From NCBI GenBank assembly GCA_905221605.1, contig CAJNDS010002207.1:62001-126000 (forward strand): 64,000 nucleotides of DNA, written 5' to 3'. Position numbers and translations under genes: made by a program. The notes below the pieces were generated by a model. The model was given only the letters and a program-made list of their open reading frames with translations. It had not been told where the DNA came from and did not search any database. Shown here in pieces: positions 1 through 10,775 of this stretch (positions are counted from its first letter, which is position 1; every line of letters starts with the position of its first letter). This DNA is from Symbiodinium natans. Taxonomy: Eukaryota; Sar; Dinophyceae; Suessiales; Symbiodiniaceae.

Positions 1-1650
1 TGTGTCGTCAGGTCTTGGCTCTGGGAGTCCGAAAGGCTGACAGGCTTGTGGACGACAGGTGAATTAGGATCAGGTGTGCTTTCAACGGACCGGCTTTCTT
101 GAAATCCATGCCCATGAAAAGAGCCTTCAGTCTTTCATGCCGTGCTGCAATAGGAAATTCTGCACCTCATCACTCACGTCGGGTATGGCTGCGCTTTTCC
201 AGAGAGGCCACTTACATGCCAGCATCATGAGCGGTCTCGGTCTGTGCCGTAGCCGAGATTGATCTGTCGTTGGACCCCTGGGATCTGCAACCAGAACAAA
301 GCGATATGCTGCTGCCAAACGCAACCGTCGGCTTTGCAGGTGGGGCTTCCAACAGATCTCCGAGAAGGCAGGCGCTGTGAGAGTCTTTCTCACGATGGTG
401 ATGTAGGGTGGGGGCGGCTTGTGGGTTCGGAGATGCGTTATGGTTATACGATTTATATGAGATCGTTTGTGTTTTTACAGGTTGTTTTTTGTTCCGCATT
501 GGCTTCGGTCCTGCCGATTCGCAAAATTGGCAGTGAACCTATGCAAAATGCCAGAACATTGCAGAACTCAATCGGTTCTTGACTGATTTCTGCATCTCCT
601 GAGATCTCCTGAGTATGCAAGCGAACGTGAAAGCTGGTCGCTGCGCATGCTTGCGTCGGGTTTTCGACGGACAGCAGCGGGCCAGGTATGCCGTGCTTTG
701 TAGACCATCCAGTGCCCTGCGGTCCACGCATGTCCAGACTACAGACTTGAATTCAGAAGCCTTCTAAAGTCGAAACCCTCCGTGAAACACAAGCCAAAGC
801 CATTCTTTGAACCTGAGCGTTTAGCAGGGCATCCGCTCGGAGCTTTCACGTGCTCTGGACATTGTGCCTTGGCTGGGCAATTGGGCGTGGTTCCGCAAAA
901 AAGGCTGTTTCACGGCTACGGCCGGCTAGGGGTTGCAGAGTGCAAAGTTCTGGGTTTAGGGCAGAGGGGTGTTGAACTTAGCTGCCCGTGAGTGGACTCG
1001 GGAGCTTGATGTGCACAGGCTTTGGGCAGCTGCCCTCCCAGCTACACCGGCCGACAGGGACGCAAGGAGAGAGCCTCCTGGCTGAAGCGGCGCGTTCCTG
1101 CAGAGTCTCCCCCGGTGCACATAAAGCGTGCGTTAGGAAGCCCTTAAAGCCTTCACCTAGTACGCCAAACCAAGTGCTGGCAGCACAGGCTGCGGCTTTG
1201 GATTTCCAGAGTCTTTGAGCCAAAGCTTTTGCAAGGACTGCCATTACTTCTACGAGGATCCCAGCTGCCGTGATCTCATCTCAACCTCTTCGATAAGCAG
1301 ATCAGACAACAAGTAGCGAATGGAGCCGTGAGGTTTCTACCCGTGCCTTGTGAATGAGTACATCTTCCAAGCCTGGCGCACTCGGCAGGGAGGCCGCAGC
1401 TGCAGCCCCTCACTGGAGCACGAGTACTCGCACTGCACACAGGAGTGACGGAGGTCACGGAGGTCAAGCAGTGGTCAAGTCTGGTCTTTGCGCCTTTTCA
1501 GGAGCTGCTCCGCCTGCACGACCCAGAAGGCAGATTGTTTTGGGGAAGGATCCTCGAGTGTCCTTTCTAGTTTTTCTAGGGGACTATGTTCATCTATCGG
1601 TTCTGTCCCAGACGGCCGACCTTCAAAGCCAACATCTACGCCTTCCTCGC
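1..1650. other. No supported gene
   Basis: All three frames on both strands are broken into short ORFs with no family resemblance and no run of phase-compatible exons. It reads as intergenic or intronic DNA upstream of the proteasome gene. Some exon of an unseen gene could be hidden here. Confidence 0.5.
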
Positions 1651-1658
1651 AGGGGTTC

Positions 1659-1666
1659 GGCTCAAG
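1659..1666 (+). promoter_or_regulatory. Spliced-leader-like octamer upstream of PSMA1
   Basis: GGCTCAAG equals the last eight bases of the dinoflagellate 22-nt trans-spliced leader. It lies 66 bases before the PSMA1 start codon and is preceded by TTC where the leader has TTT. Retroposed dinoflagellate genes are known to carry relict leaders just upstream of the ATG. An 8-mer match can be chance, so the reading as a relic is tentative. Confidence 0.3.
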
Positions 1667-1732
1667 TGCTTCAGAGAGAGACAGAGAGAGAAGCGGGGCC
1701 CGGTGCCCCCGGTGCCCAGGGTAGAAGGGGCC

Positions 1733-4368
1733 ATGTACCGCAATCATCAGCATCTACTCCGCAGGGAGTCGTGGGTTTCTTCTGTTCTCCCATGTTATTT
1801 CCTCGTCTGCAGTCTGCAGGGTCGGTTTCAGAGGTGAATCAGTTGAGCTTGTGGAGCGCGCTCGCGAGGGCTCGCATGCAAGAATTGGCAGCCACCAGCT
1901 TCCGCAAGTGCGCGTGCGCGTGGAAAGGGGTCCGGGAGTGCATGGCAGCCAACCGATCGGTAACCGCCATCGTGAGGCCCCGGCATCGCCAGGGTGCCAT
2001 GGTGCTGGTTGGTTGGTTGGTTGGTTGGTTGGTTGGTTGGTTGGTTGGTTGGTTGGTTGGTTGGTTGGTTGGTTGGTGTGTGTGTGTGTGTGCGCGCGCG
2101 CATGGTTTTGCATGTTCCCATTCCTCAAGATGAGGGTCCACTTTGGAACTTAGCATGTGGCGGGTCCGACAAATCGGACAGACACCTATGTTGGGATCTA
2201 TATGTTGGACGCCGGATCGTTGTTGCATGGCATTGTGATCAGGGGGTTTCGCAGAATGCAGTAGGAGGCCTGTATCTCTGGACCGCAAAGAATGTAAAGA
2301 CTTGGGGGTTTCTTTCCTCTGCTCAGGTATGACATGGACTGCATCACCTGGAGCCCTGCGGGGCGGATCCTCCAGGTGGAGTATGCCATGGAAGCCGTGA
2401 AGCAGGGGACACCCGTCCTCGGCTTGCGATCCAAGGCATGCGTTGTCCTGGTCTCTTTCAAGAGAGCCCAGTCAGAGCTGGCGCAGCACCAGCAGAAGAT
2501 CTTCAAGATCGATGACCACATGGCCATTGGTATCTCTGGCCTGACAGCAGATGCGCGTGTCCTGGCCGACTACATGCGGAACGAGTGCCTGAACCATCGC
2601 TATGTCTATGACGCGGCGATGAACGTGGGCCGGCTCGTGGCGCAGGTCGCCGACAAGTCGCAGCAGAAGACCCAGAACTCCTCCAAGCGGCCCTACGGCG
2701 CCCCTTGTCCGCATGGGTCGAAGCATACCTTGCCGAGGGGACTTGCAGTATTGCAGAGGCGTCGGTTTTCTGTCAGTCTGCTGGCAAGAGTCTGCTGGCA
2801 AGGTTGGGCTCCTCGTGGCTGGCTGTGACGAGAAAGGCCCACACCTCTACGAGACTTGCCCGAGCGGCAATTACTTCGAGTCGCTTGGCAGCGCCGAGAT
2901 TCAGCGATCCAATCTCCGCAGACGGCCCGTCTGTGACCCTTCTTGCACAGGTACTACGCCATGGCAATCGGCGGGCGCTCGACATCAGCCAAGACCTACC
3001 TAGCCTCCCGGCCGAAGTGTAGTGACTCTTCCGAGCGCCCAAGCTGCCAGCAACAAAGGGCCTCGTTCTCAGGAGAAGCACTTTGCAGACTTCGAGACGG
3101 CAGACGTGGACGCGCTGGTGAAGCACGGACTTGAGGCATTGAAAGTTGGGGCAGGTGGAGGTTGTTTCATTGGGTGATCGTCGCACGGATTCTCTTCTCT
3201 AGACTGAAGTGTTCAAGTCCATACTGAGTTTGGGGCTCACCTGGGGCCTTGATGTGGTGAGGCTTTGAGACGGAGCAGGAAGCCGCTTATTTCCGAGGGG
3301 AGAGTGAGGCCCCCCAGTTCTGCCCAACTTAAAGCCCACAAGGCCATGAACAAGACGACCTCCTCGGATCAGTCCTTGACGCCCAAGAACACGGCCGTGG
3401 CCGTGATGGAATCGGGAGGTCCGGGGCTTCAGGGCAACCCGCCCCCCCCCAGAATCCCTTGCCGTCCATTCGGAGTTTAGAAAGTTTCGTGGGGGAGGGT
3501 GTGAAGCCATTGTGCGCCGAGCTGTGCTTTTGGGTCTGTCATCTTTCTTTGGGGGTACTTGAAAAGTACTACGACGGGGTCGTCCTCATGCAACATGCAG
3601 CAGGCAAGTATCGCGAGCTCTCGAGTGACGAGCTGCAAAAGTTCATCGACGGTCTGGAGAAGAAGGACCCAAACCACGGGACCCTAAACACGTCTTGTTG
3701 CACGGTCTTTTTCGATAGGATTTGTTGGCATATTATCTCACCCACCTCCTCTAAAACCTTTGGTATCCTCTTGATCTCCTGGAGAACATCTAAGCGTATA
3801 CTAAACCCTCAACCCTAGTAAGCCTACAACCTAAGGCTAAAACCCCCTGAATGGATCGTAATTTTCGCCAACTCAGTTATGAACATTTGCCCGTGAATGC
3901 TCAGCTATGCGGAAGGGAAAACGTCCCCAAGCCCGTCAAACCCCTAAACTCTTGGCCCTGAACCCTATCAACCCTACAAGGCAAGGCCCTAGAGGGCCTG
4001 AAACACCCATAAGCCTTATACACCCAATAAGTCCAAAGTCTACAAGCTTAAGCCTGACCCTGAATCCCGCACACGCAAGCCACAAATCCAAGACCCACAG
4101 GCACTCCACAGTGGGCAAGGGGGACCTCACCCCAGCCAGAGGGGGGGGAGCGTGTAACCCCACACAGAATGGCTGATGTGTCAGCTGATGCCCGCCCCTC
4201 TGTACCCAGCTGGCCCGGCCGGTGATGCCCTCAAGAAGTTCCTTAATAAGCTCCAGATTGAAATGCAGCCGTGCGCAGGCAGATGACGAGCCCATGCCCG
4301 AAGAGCCAGCGCCGGCGGCGGAGCCCACACCGGCGGCGGACGGCGCAGCTCCCATGGACACTTCGTGA
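1733..4368 (+). CDS. PSMA1: Proteasome subunit alpha type-1, eight exons, complete
   Basis: A structural alpha subunit of the 20S core particle in the alpha ring, which gates substrate entry in cytosol and nucleus. Alpha subunits lack the catalytic N-terminal Thr of beta subunits. Exons I can join in phase: 1733-1749, 2327-2699, 2803-2879, 2951-3002, 3073-3144, 3343-3418, 3604-3665, 4279-4368; about 273 residues against 263 in human. The start reads [16 protein letters not shown], matching the family's MFRNQYD...WSP with one extra residue. Also visible: [73 protein letters not shown] and an acidic Ala/Pro tail ending APMDTS, like the acidic tail ending DEPMEH in human. Donors are GC at introns 1, 2 and 4, GT at 3, 5 and 6, GA at 7. 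All seven acceptors are AG followed by G. The exon 6 start (3343 or 3355) and the last donor are the least certain points. Confidence 0.93.
2007..2100. repeat. GGTT tetranucleotide repeat running into TG and CG
   Basis: About 17 tandem GGTT units (2007-2074), then a TG run and a short CG run, all inside PSMA1 intron 1. It produces spurious repetitive ORFs (WLVG or TNQP repeats) on both strands, which are not genes. Confidence 0.97.
3780..4110. repeat. Degenerate CCCTAAA-like repeat in PSMA1 intron 7
   Basis: Many loosely spaced AAACCCT/AACCCTA words occur in the last PSMA1 intron, the complement of the TTTAGGG telomere type used by dinoflagellates and plants. The units are diverged and not in register, so this is low-complexity intron sequence rather than a telomere. 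Confidence 0.6.
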
Positions 4369-5261
4369 GGCCCACAAGTCTTGGGGGTTGCAATGGCGGC
4401 TTCGAAGTGGCCTGAGATTGCTTGTCTTGCAGTGACGCAGGGGCCGGGCCAAACCGCCTCTTCCGTGACTGGGTTGCAAAACGTGTGGCCCCCCTCCCCC
4501 AGCTTACCTGGAGCTCGTATGATTTTGCAGCAGCTCTTGGGCCCTTGAGGGCGACACGAAGCTTTGCAAAGAGCCGCGTAGGTCGAGGCTTCAAATTTTA
4601 TCCTTTTTCTAGATGGCTCGCTGCTCAGTCAGATCTGCCAAGGACCCGTTGGTGGTGGGGGGGCTGAAATCTCACACGGCCAGAGACAAGCCTGAAGCGC
4701 AGCCTGAAGCGCTGCAATGCGATTCGCCTCAGTACCGCAGGCCTTAGGGCCTTAGGGGGCCAATGCCCATTACGTACAAACCCACACCCCATGATCTACT
4801 TGCAAGCCCCTGCCAGAAGCACAGACATCCAAACGACAAGATCTAGAATCTAGAATGCTCGAACAGCGCGCCGGCATCGTAGCTTTGCAGGTTGCAGCAC
4901 CGTGCAGGATCCAACTGCAGGTGCAGAATGTCTCACGTTGAGACACCAGTGCGGGCGGAACTCCCTCATAGAATATGAGCCCAGATGACATTGCCAGTAT
5001 GTCATGGTGTGGTGCGAAGTTCCTGCCGCCGAGCTGACATGGCACCTATGTGGTGTCAGCTTCTAGGATCCCCAGCGAACAGGACGGGGCCAAAAGAGAC
5101 AGCAAGAGACGTTCTGACCTTCTGACAGCGAGGTTCAGTAGTATAGCCGGCGCAACACAGCAAGCAGGAGGTAACCCTTGTAAGTACTTGTAGCCGCTGT
5201 AGCCTGGAGGCTTTCGCCTCGCGGGTCTGCTGCCACAGGGGCTGCCACGAGGCCTCTACAG
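4369..5261. other. Intergenic, with one - strand ORF of doubtful status
   Basis: Mostly no coding signal after the PSMA1 stop. A - strand frame at 4770-5045 is open for 91 codons with a protein-like composition, and a short + strand frame begins at the ATG near 4978. They overlap on opposite strands and neither has recognisable relatives, so neither is called as a gene. Confidence 0.4.
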
Positions 5262-5382
5262 GCAGTCAGGGAGATCGCACTTGAAAGGGGCAGTGCGGCT
5301 AAATGGGATGATGGCTGCAGCTCGTGCATTTGCTGACAACCTGAGACGGTACACCTGCCCAAGAGCTCTCAGCGTCAAGTGA
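5262..5382 (+). CDS. Probable terminal exon of an unidentified gene
   Basis: The exon follows a good acceptor (CTCTACAG then G) and stays open to TGA at 5380-5382. It encodes a stretch with GMMAAARAFADNLRRYT, an amphipathic, helix-like composition. No family is recognised and upstream exons were not found. A - strand frame covers the same bases (5135-5362) and is the alternative reading. Confidence 0.35.
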
Positions 5383-5441
5383 TGGGAAGGGTACTTGGGG
5401 CTTGAAGTCATGTTTCCGAATCTTGGGTATCAAAAATCTCA

Positions 5442-5861
5442 TTGCGCCACCACGCCGCAGACCAGCGCACAGCATTTGGGGCGACCTCGACGACCTCTGC
5501 CCATTCTGAGCTTTCCGAGTCCGACTTGCCGGGGAAAAAAGGGGCCTTCAGAGCCGAGAGAGGGACAGATCTGCCCTGTTGGAGTGCTGATAGTGTAGTC
5601 ATTTGCTGGCTTATCACCCAGCAAGGGCCACATGAAACCGTCCGGCAGAACCATCTCAACATGCGTATGTACTGCAATGTAGCGGCAACCCTGAGCGTCC
5701 CTAGCCTTGTCAGAGACAGTGAGGACAAGTTCGTTATTCGCCAGGTCGGGGGGGGGGGGGGGGGGGGCGGGGGCAGGAGTGACTCTTTCTATATCATTGT
5801 AGAGGGGCTGCGTGGTGTTCAGCGTTCAGAGAGAGCGTTTGCAAGACGGTGGCTATGTTGA
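5442..5861 (+). CDS. Weak ORF, 139 codons
   Basis: Open from ATG to stop across a run of 20 G (5748-5767), which would encode poly-Gly. The N-terminal two thirds is Ser/Glu-rich and the segment before the G run looks protein-like. There is no family match, an overlapping 106-codon frame lies on the other strand, and the homopolymer makes it doubtful. Most likely non-coding. Confidence 0.18.
   Translation: MRHHAADQRTAFGATSTTSAHSELSESDLPGKKGAFRAERGTDLPCWSADSVVICWLITQQGPHETVRQNHLNMRMYCNVAATLSVPSLVRDSEDKFVIRQVGGGGGGGGGRSDSFYIIVEGLRGVQRSERAFARRWLC
5748..5767. repeat. Poly(G) run of 20
   Basis: Twenty consecutive G, then C and five more G. Simple homopolymer; its length in the assembly may be unreliable. 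Confidence 0.95.
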
Positions 5862-6076
5862 GTTTGGAGTCTGGTCGTATCGCTGGAGTCTCTTGTGCAT
5901 GTGGAATGCGTACTGCAGTGCTGCAGGCTGTTGGCACAGCTAGCAGTCACGACGATTGACCGCTTGCAATGCACATGGGCCGGCGTCTGTTTAGCAATCT
6001 TGTGCTCAGGCTCCCGGTGATACTGGACTTCGAGTGGGGCTCAGAAACAGGGTCGCCAGGGTGAGGATATCTAAAG

Positions 6077-6631
6077 GTGCGTCAGGGTTTAGCGGAAGAG
6101 TCGTCGTCGGCTGTTGCCCGTTTTTTCAGTGAAAGCTTTTGTCGGAAGGAGCCTGCAGCCCGCGAGACACCAGCAACAACCATCGCACCAACCGGGTGCA
6201 AGCTCCTCAAGCAACAACAAGCTAAATCTACAAATGTTTTAGGGGTCCCGGTGATAGATAACCAGATAACCTCCCCCCTTATGTTAGGATACCCCAGCAC
6301 GGACAACGATGTCGACGACGGACCATGGGGGTATGCAGCCCGCAAATCCAGGTTGGGTCTTGGAGAACCAGTCCAAGGGCGCGGGGAACGTCTTCGGTAC
6401 CCCGAAGGACTCCGGGTGCTTACTATAAGCATGCTTCCCAGGTTCAGGGTTGTGTTGTCTGCCAAGTTTCCGGCATTCAGGAACCAGCTCCGCATTCAAA
6501 AGATTTTATTTAGGGATGCGGGCAGAACTGGCCTTTTACATATCAAGATCAAGTTCGACTGCCGCATAGCTGAGGCTGCAACTTTCAGGGGTCTCCCTGC
6601 ATGTTGTGTTGCTCATTCGCACCTATCTTGA
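6077..6631 (+). CDS. Unassigned ORF, 184 codons
   Basis: The longest frame between 4.4 and 10.7 kb. No domain is recognised, and codon choice is not GC-rich at third positions as it is in the secure genes of this window. A 137-codon frame on the opposite strand covers its left two thirds. It could be a chance frame or contain an exon. Confidence 0.22.
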   Translation: MRQGLAEESSSAVARFFSESFCRKEPAARETPATTIAPTGCKLLKQQQAKSTNVLGVPVIDNQITSPLMLGYPSTDNDVDDGPWGYAARKSRLGLGEPVQGRGERLRYPEGLRVLTISMLPRFRVVLSAKFPAFRNQLRIQKILFRDAGRTGLLHIKIKFDCRIAEAATFRGLPACCVAHSHLS

Positions 6632-8200
6632 TCTCGACGCGCACCACGGGCGGGAACGGCCACCCTTGGCACACGCAAGCCATGGGGCAGAACATGGAGT
6701 GGCCTCGAAACCCAGGCCCTAGACCAACGGGCAGCCAACGGGCTCATACGCCCTAAAACCCCTAGACTCCCTAGAGGCTTTGCCCCTAGCAAGAAGCTTG
6801 TAGGAAGGACAGTTGACACGCCTGCACAGCCCTCCTGAGTTGAAACGCTCTGGGACCAAAGACTTTGACTATAATTGACTAAGGCAGCTGCCCAACCGTA
6901 ACGGCCCTGAAGACCAAAAAGTCTCCTGGTCGCTTGACAGTACCCCGGCAACGGTCCGCCATTTCAGGGCAGCCCCTCCCCCCCGCGGGGGATGCGTGGG
7001 CCCCAGATCACACCCAAGAGCTCCGTGCTCACAGCTGCGTCGCCATCCACACAGCGGGTTCTGAGGAGAAAGCAGACCTCGCCGAGCCCAGGTGGACGGT
7101 GTGGGATTGTCCCTTTCACCTCACGGATGTGATGCCAAGATATGACGCGATCCAGTCACCCTTCACGGTGCAGGCAGGTTTTGGTTGAACGTCCGGGGCA
7201 GGGTGTGAAGACACCCAACAAGTGGGCCCGGCTAAGTGATGATCCTTGAGCAGGGCTGGCCTAAAGTGCACTTGCGGTCCCGGCTTACCCTGAAACGGAG
7301 ACTGGGGTTCAAAAAGGCAGGAAGTGGACAGGTGCGGTCAATGGCCGCTGCTTCTTAGTCGAGCGTATTCTATCTTAAGGTCCAACATTGGCCTACCAGA
7401 ATGCCATCAACCCCCAATGCATCCCAATTCCCAAACTCCGGTTTTGGATAGGACCGATCGGATCGGTGAGGAGAGATGCGAGTTGAAAGTGGGTTTCTTG
7501 GGTTTGCTGCCATGTCCTGTTCCGAAGGTCCCGTTCGTGGAGATGTCCTACCGGGAGGAGGCTCCTTCAGTTCTTGATCGGGTTCTACTACAGCCTCTTC
7601 CTTCTCATGTAAGGCACAAAAAATCTGCAATTACCTACAGCCTCCACTTATTTTGCATGGCTTGCAACCCTGAAGACCCTAAAGTTGCTTTGCTACATAG
7701 CTGCCGAGCAGAGCCCAAGAATCCTTGTAAGTGGAGCAGCATGCCTGCCTAATTTTGGGGAACCCGGCTTGCGTATTCTTCCTCAGCTTCTTGTATCCCG
7801 AGTTTCTCTTGTCAGCCGTCTCCCCAAAGTGCCATCCAAAGTGCCATCCAAACTGCCATGATTCGTGTCGGTTGTTGATTTAGGGTTCAGGGTTTAGGGT
7901 TTAGGGCGCTCACCTTTCCCGCCTATGACACCGCGCCTGCGGTCATGGCTTTCACGGAGGGGTGTGGTGACAAAATTCTCTAAATTTCCAATAACTTCAG
8001 GCAACAACACGCCAACAGTTCTGAATTTCACAATTCCAAGTTTCTAAGCGAGATTCCCAAACTCCACGGCTCCAAAAGTGTCAGGCTCAGAAAAATTCCA
8101 AGAGCGCTCTCACAGACTGCAACGACAGGATCACCAACAGCACCAACAACACCAACCGCGCCAACAGCACCAGCAGCACCAACAGCAGTGACAAGAGACA
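6632..8200. other. No supported gene; short telomere-like tract
   Basis: Frames are short and unconvincing. At 7879-7906 there are three or four TTTAGGG-like units in a row. A possible exon sits near 7540-7600, but nothing around it joins in phase. Confidence 0.45.
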
Positions 8201-8250
8201 TGGCAGCAGCACCAGTAGCAGTAGCAGCAACAGCGGCTGCTGCGGCGGCC

Positions 8251-8367
<117 letters not shown>

Positions 8368-8450
8368 CCCGCACCCGCACCCCTGCACAACCGCACCCCT
8401 GCACCCCTGCACCCCTGCACCGCTGCACCCCTGCACCCCTGCACCCTGCA

Positions 8451-10090
8451 CTTGCACCACCACAACACCGCCAGTAAAAGCCGCAACAGCAGCAGCAACA
8501 TAAGCAACAACACTACCACCAGCCCACCGCCCGAAATTGCTCAAACCTTGTTTGGTTGCAAGCCTGCTGCAGGGGGCAGTGGCTTACCTGAACCTGGTGA
8601 TACGCGAGTCGGCTATGGACGATGAGTCGCTTGCTCCTGGGACGCGAATTCGGAACAGTTCCAAGTTTCTCCGCACTTTCTGCCCCGCTCCTTGCAGGAA
8701 GCCGGGGAAAAAAGTTGGCTCTTGTGTTCCTTGTATTTTCTGTGAGCTTTAGGAATGTTGCAGCAGCAGACCGGGTACCCCGATAGCTTTCCCACTCCCA
8801 GAGTCGTGGTGGCTGCTCAGGACCGGGCCTTGCAAGAAATGAGGCGGCGCCCTTCTATTCTTGTGGGGTCGTTCCAAATTCTACGGGGTAGCCGTGATGA
8901 TGATGGTGGAATCTACAAGAGGACGCACATGTTTCAATCTTTTGGGATGAGGCTTCACCGAGGCTTTTTGCAATTTCGACGCGCAGCTGGAAGCCTTCAG
9001 AAAACGACCGTGCGTTGTTGCTGAATGATTCTTGCATAGTGATTGTGAAGCAATGGGGGTCTTCTGTGTTTGTACGTTTGGTAGCCGAACCCCTTGGATG
9101 CTCTTCCTGTTTCTAGTGATCTGAAACTTATCAAAAACGTGTCTGCGAGAACCCTAAGCCGAGCCCCCTTTTTCGCTCTGCGATGCGGATTCGCCCCAGC
9201 TGTGCAGGAGGGAAACCAAAAACCCTAAATTCTAAACCCCCTCAATTCTAAACCCAGGATCCCTCATCCCCCACACCCAGAGTTCAAGCCCGGCCAAAAA
9301 GAGGCGCGTCATGATCAACCTTGCAAAGCGGCCCGAGATGGTCAAAGCCCCAGAGGATCTCTCGTTTTAGAAGGGTCCACGGATTAACCCTTGGCTTTGG
9401 GTTTCGGGCTTGAGGGGGCAAAAGTAGGGGGGGAGGCCTGTTGGAGTTTGGAGGCGTTTTTGCTCCGAGGTTGGTATGTCGGAGTGGGCACGCACGGGGC
9501 TTGGGGGGTTTCACCTCTCATCAAAGCCCTAGAAGCATTCCTCGGAATATGCTGAATGCACGCAGAATCACCAGACAAAGCCCCGAATGCACCAGACGCA
9601 GCCAGAAACCACCTGGAAGACCCTTCCAGAAACCGCAGAAACCAGAGCATGGTGAGCAGGTGCTGTTGATCCGGACCGATGCACGGCAAGCCACGTCGGC
9701 CCCAAGTCCGCAGAATGGGCGCTTGGGGGGGTTTGTAAGAGTCAGTTTGTGATTGCAGGCGGTATAACTCGGGTTTGTCATCGCCTTCGGTTCCTGTAGG
9801 AACTCTTGTGGGGATACTCTTGGTGCTCCGTGTCCAGGAGGGCAAGGTTGTTGAGGCCGACAACGTAGCACACACACACACACACACGTACATTGATACA
9901 TATGCAAAAAGTATATATGTTACATACGCACACATAGATAGATATATCCATGAAGAGTGTACCCTGCCACAACTTCAAGAACAATGTCCGGGAGGTTTTC
10001 ATTTGCGAAGTGTCGCAGCTCGAGTTGAGGCCTTGGAACTGAGGAGTTTAGCTTATCATTCCGTATCAGCATTAATCTAAGAAATATTCA
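8451..10090. other. No supported gene; scattered simple repeats
   Basis: Contains AACCCTAAATTCTAAACCC-type telomere-like words (9218-9255), a CA run (9869-9887) next to ATAT/GATA-rich sequence, and only short frames on both strands. Confidence 0.5.
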
Positions 10091-10200
10091 ACATACCCCT
10101 AGGGCATACCCCTTAAAAACGTGAGGGGTATGGTAAGATCCTCCATTAGACTCCCTAATATGATCCTTTCCTTTAGGTTAAGGGGTATGGGTTTGGGGTA
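10091..10200. repeat. Inverted-repeat element with CATACCCC / GGGGTATG arms
   Basis: CATACCCCTTAA at 10105-10116 is the exact reverse complement of TTAAGGGGTATG at 10178-10189. Further partial copies (CATACCCCT at 10092, GAGGGGTATGG at 10123, GGGGTATGG near 10195) flank them. The arrangement could fold back and resembles a small non-autonomous mobile element or a remnant of one. No target-site duplication was confirmed. Confidence 0.5.
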
Positions 10201-10698
10201 TGGTGAATTATTCTTAGGATTAAGTTAGCTATAAAATTAAGTATAAAACAAGAAGAACCCGCTAATTCGCTAAACCTTGTAGTCAATCCTAAGCAGATTG
10301 AGCCGACTGAGGTGCCTGCGCTGCGGCATGTCCGGAAGTTCTTGGCTTTTGTGCAGAAGGACTTCTGGCAGGGAGGGTGCAGGATGGGGTCTGGTTGGGG
10401 CCAGCCGCGCGCAGGCAAGCGGTGAGACTTTTGTGGCGGCCAGGACGTGGGAACGGAGAGTGTTCTCGTCGGTCGTGGCAGTGCGATCATCCTTGCCCGG
10501 GCCTAACAGGGCTTTCGAAAGATCACCCCGACTGAGGCTGCAAATGCTGAAGCCATCACTTCCAGAACGGACGCGAAGTTCTCTTAGTTAATTGGGAGAT
10601 GAAGTCCATCTGAGCTGGCAAGCCCAACGGCCGTAGTTTGCAGATTATTTTGAGTCGAGGAGACTCTGCTTGGGTTCTTTGCTGTATCTATTGCGCAG

Positions 10699-10707
10699 TT
10701 TGGCTCA
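10699..10707 (+). promoter_or_regulatory. Spliced-leader-like 9-mer upstream of the MGCNSS gene
   Basis: TTTGGCTCA matches nine consecutive bases of the dinoflagellate spliced leader near its 3' end, 68 bases before the start codon at 10776. The following bases (GC) depart from the leader's AG. Suggestive of a relict leader but not proof. Confidence 0.25.
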
Positions 10708-10775
10708 GCTGTAGGTTCTGCCCCTGAATCTGCTTGTGCTGCTTCTCACAAGAGAGCCGCCGCACCGAAACCGCG

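Noticed and set aside
240..262. GCCGTAGCCGAGATT as the 5' part of a spliced leader
   Set aside because: Only the first eight bases match; the ATTTTGGCTCAAG part is absent.
1354..2332. Frames with WLVG or TNQP repeats
   Set aside because: Products of the GGTT repeat inside PSMA1 intron 1.
4190..4278. In-frame-looking [15 protein letters not shown] stretch before the last PSMA1 exon
   Set aside because: It is in a different frame from the PSMA1 acidic tail; the alignment to the family supports the acceptor at 4277-4278.
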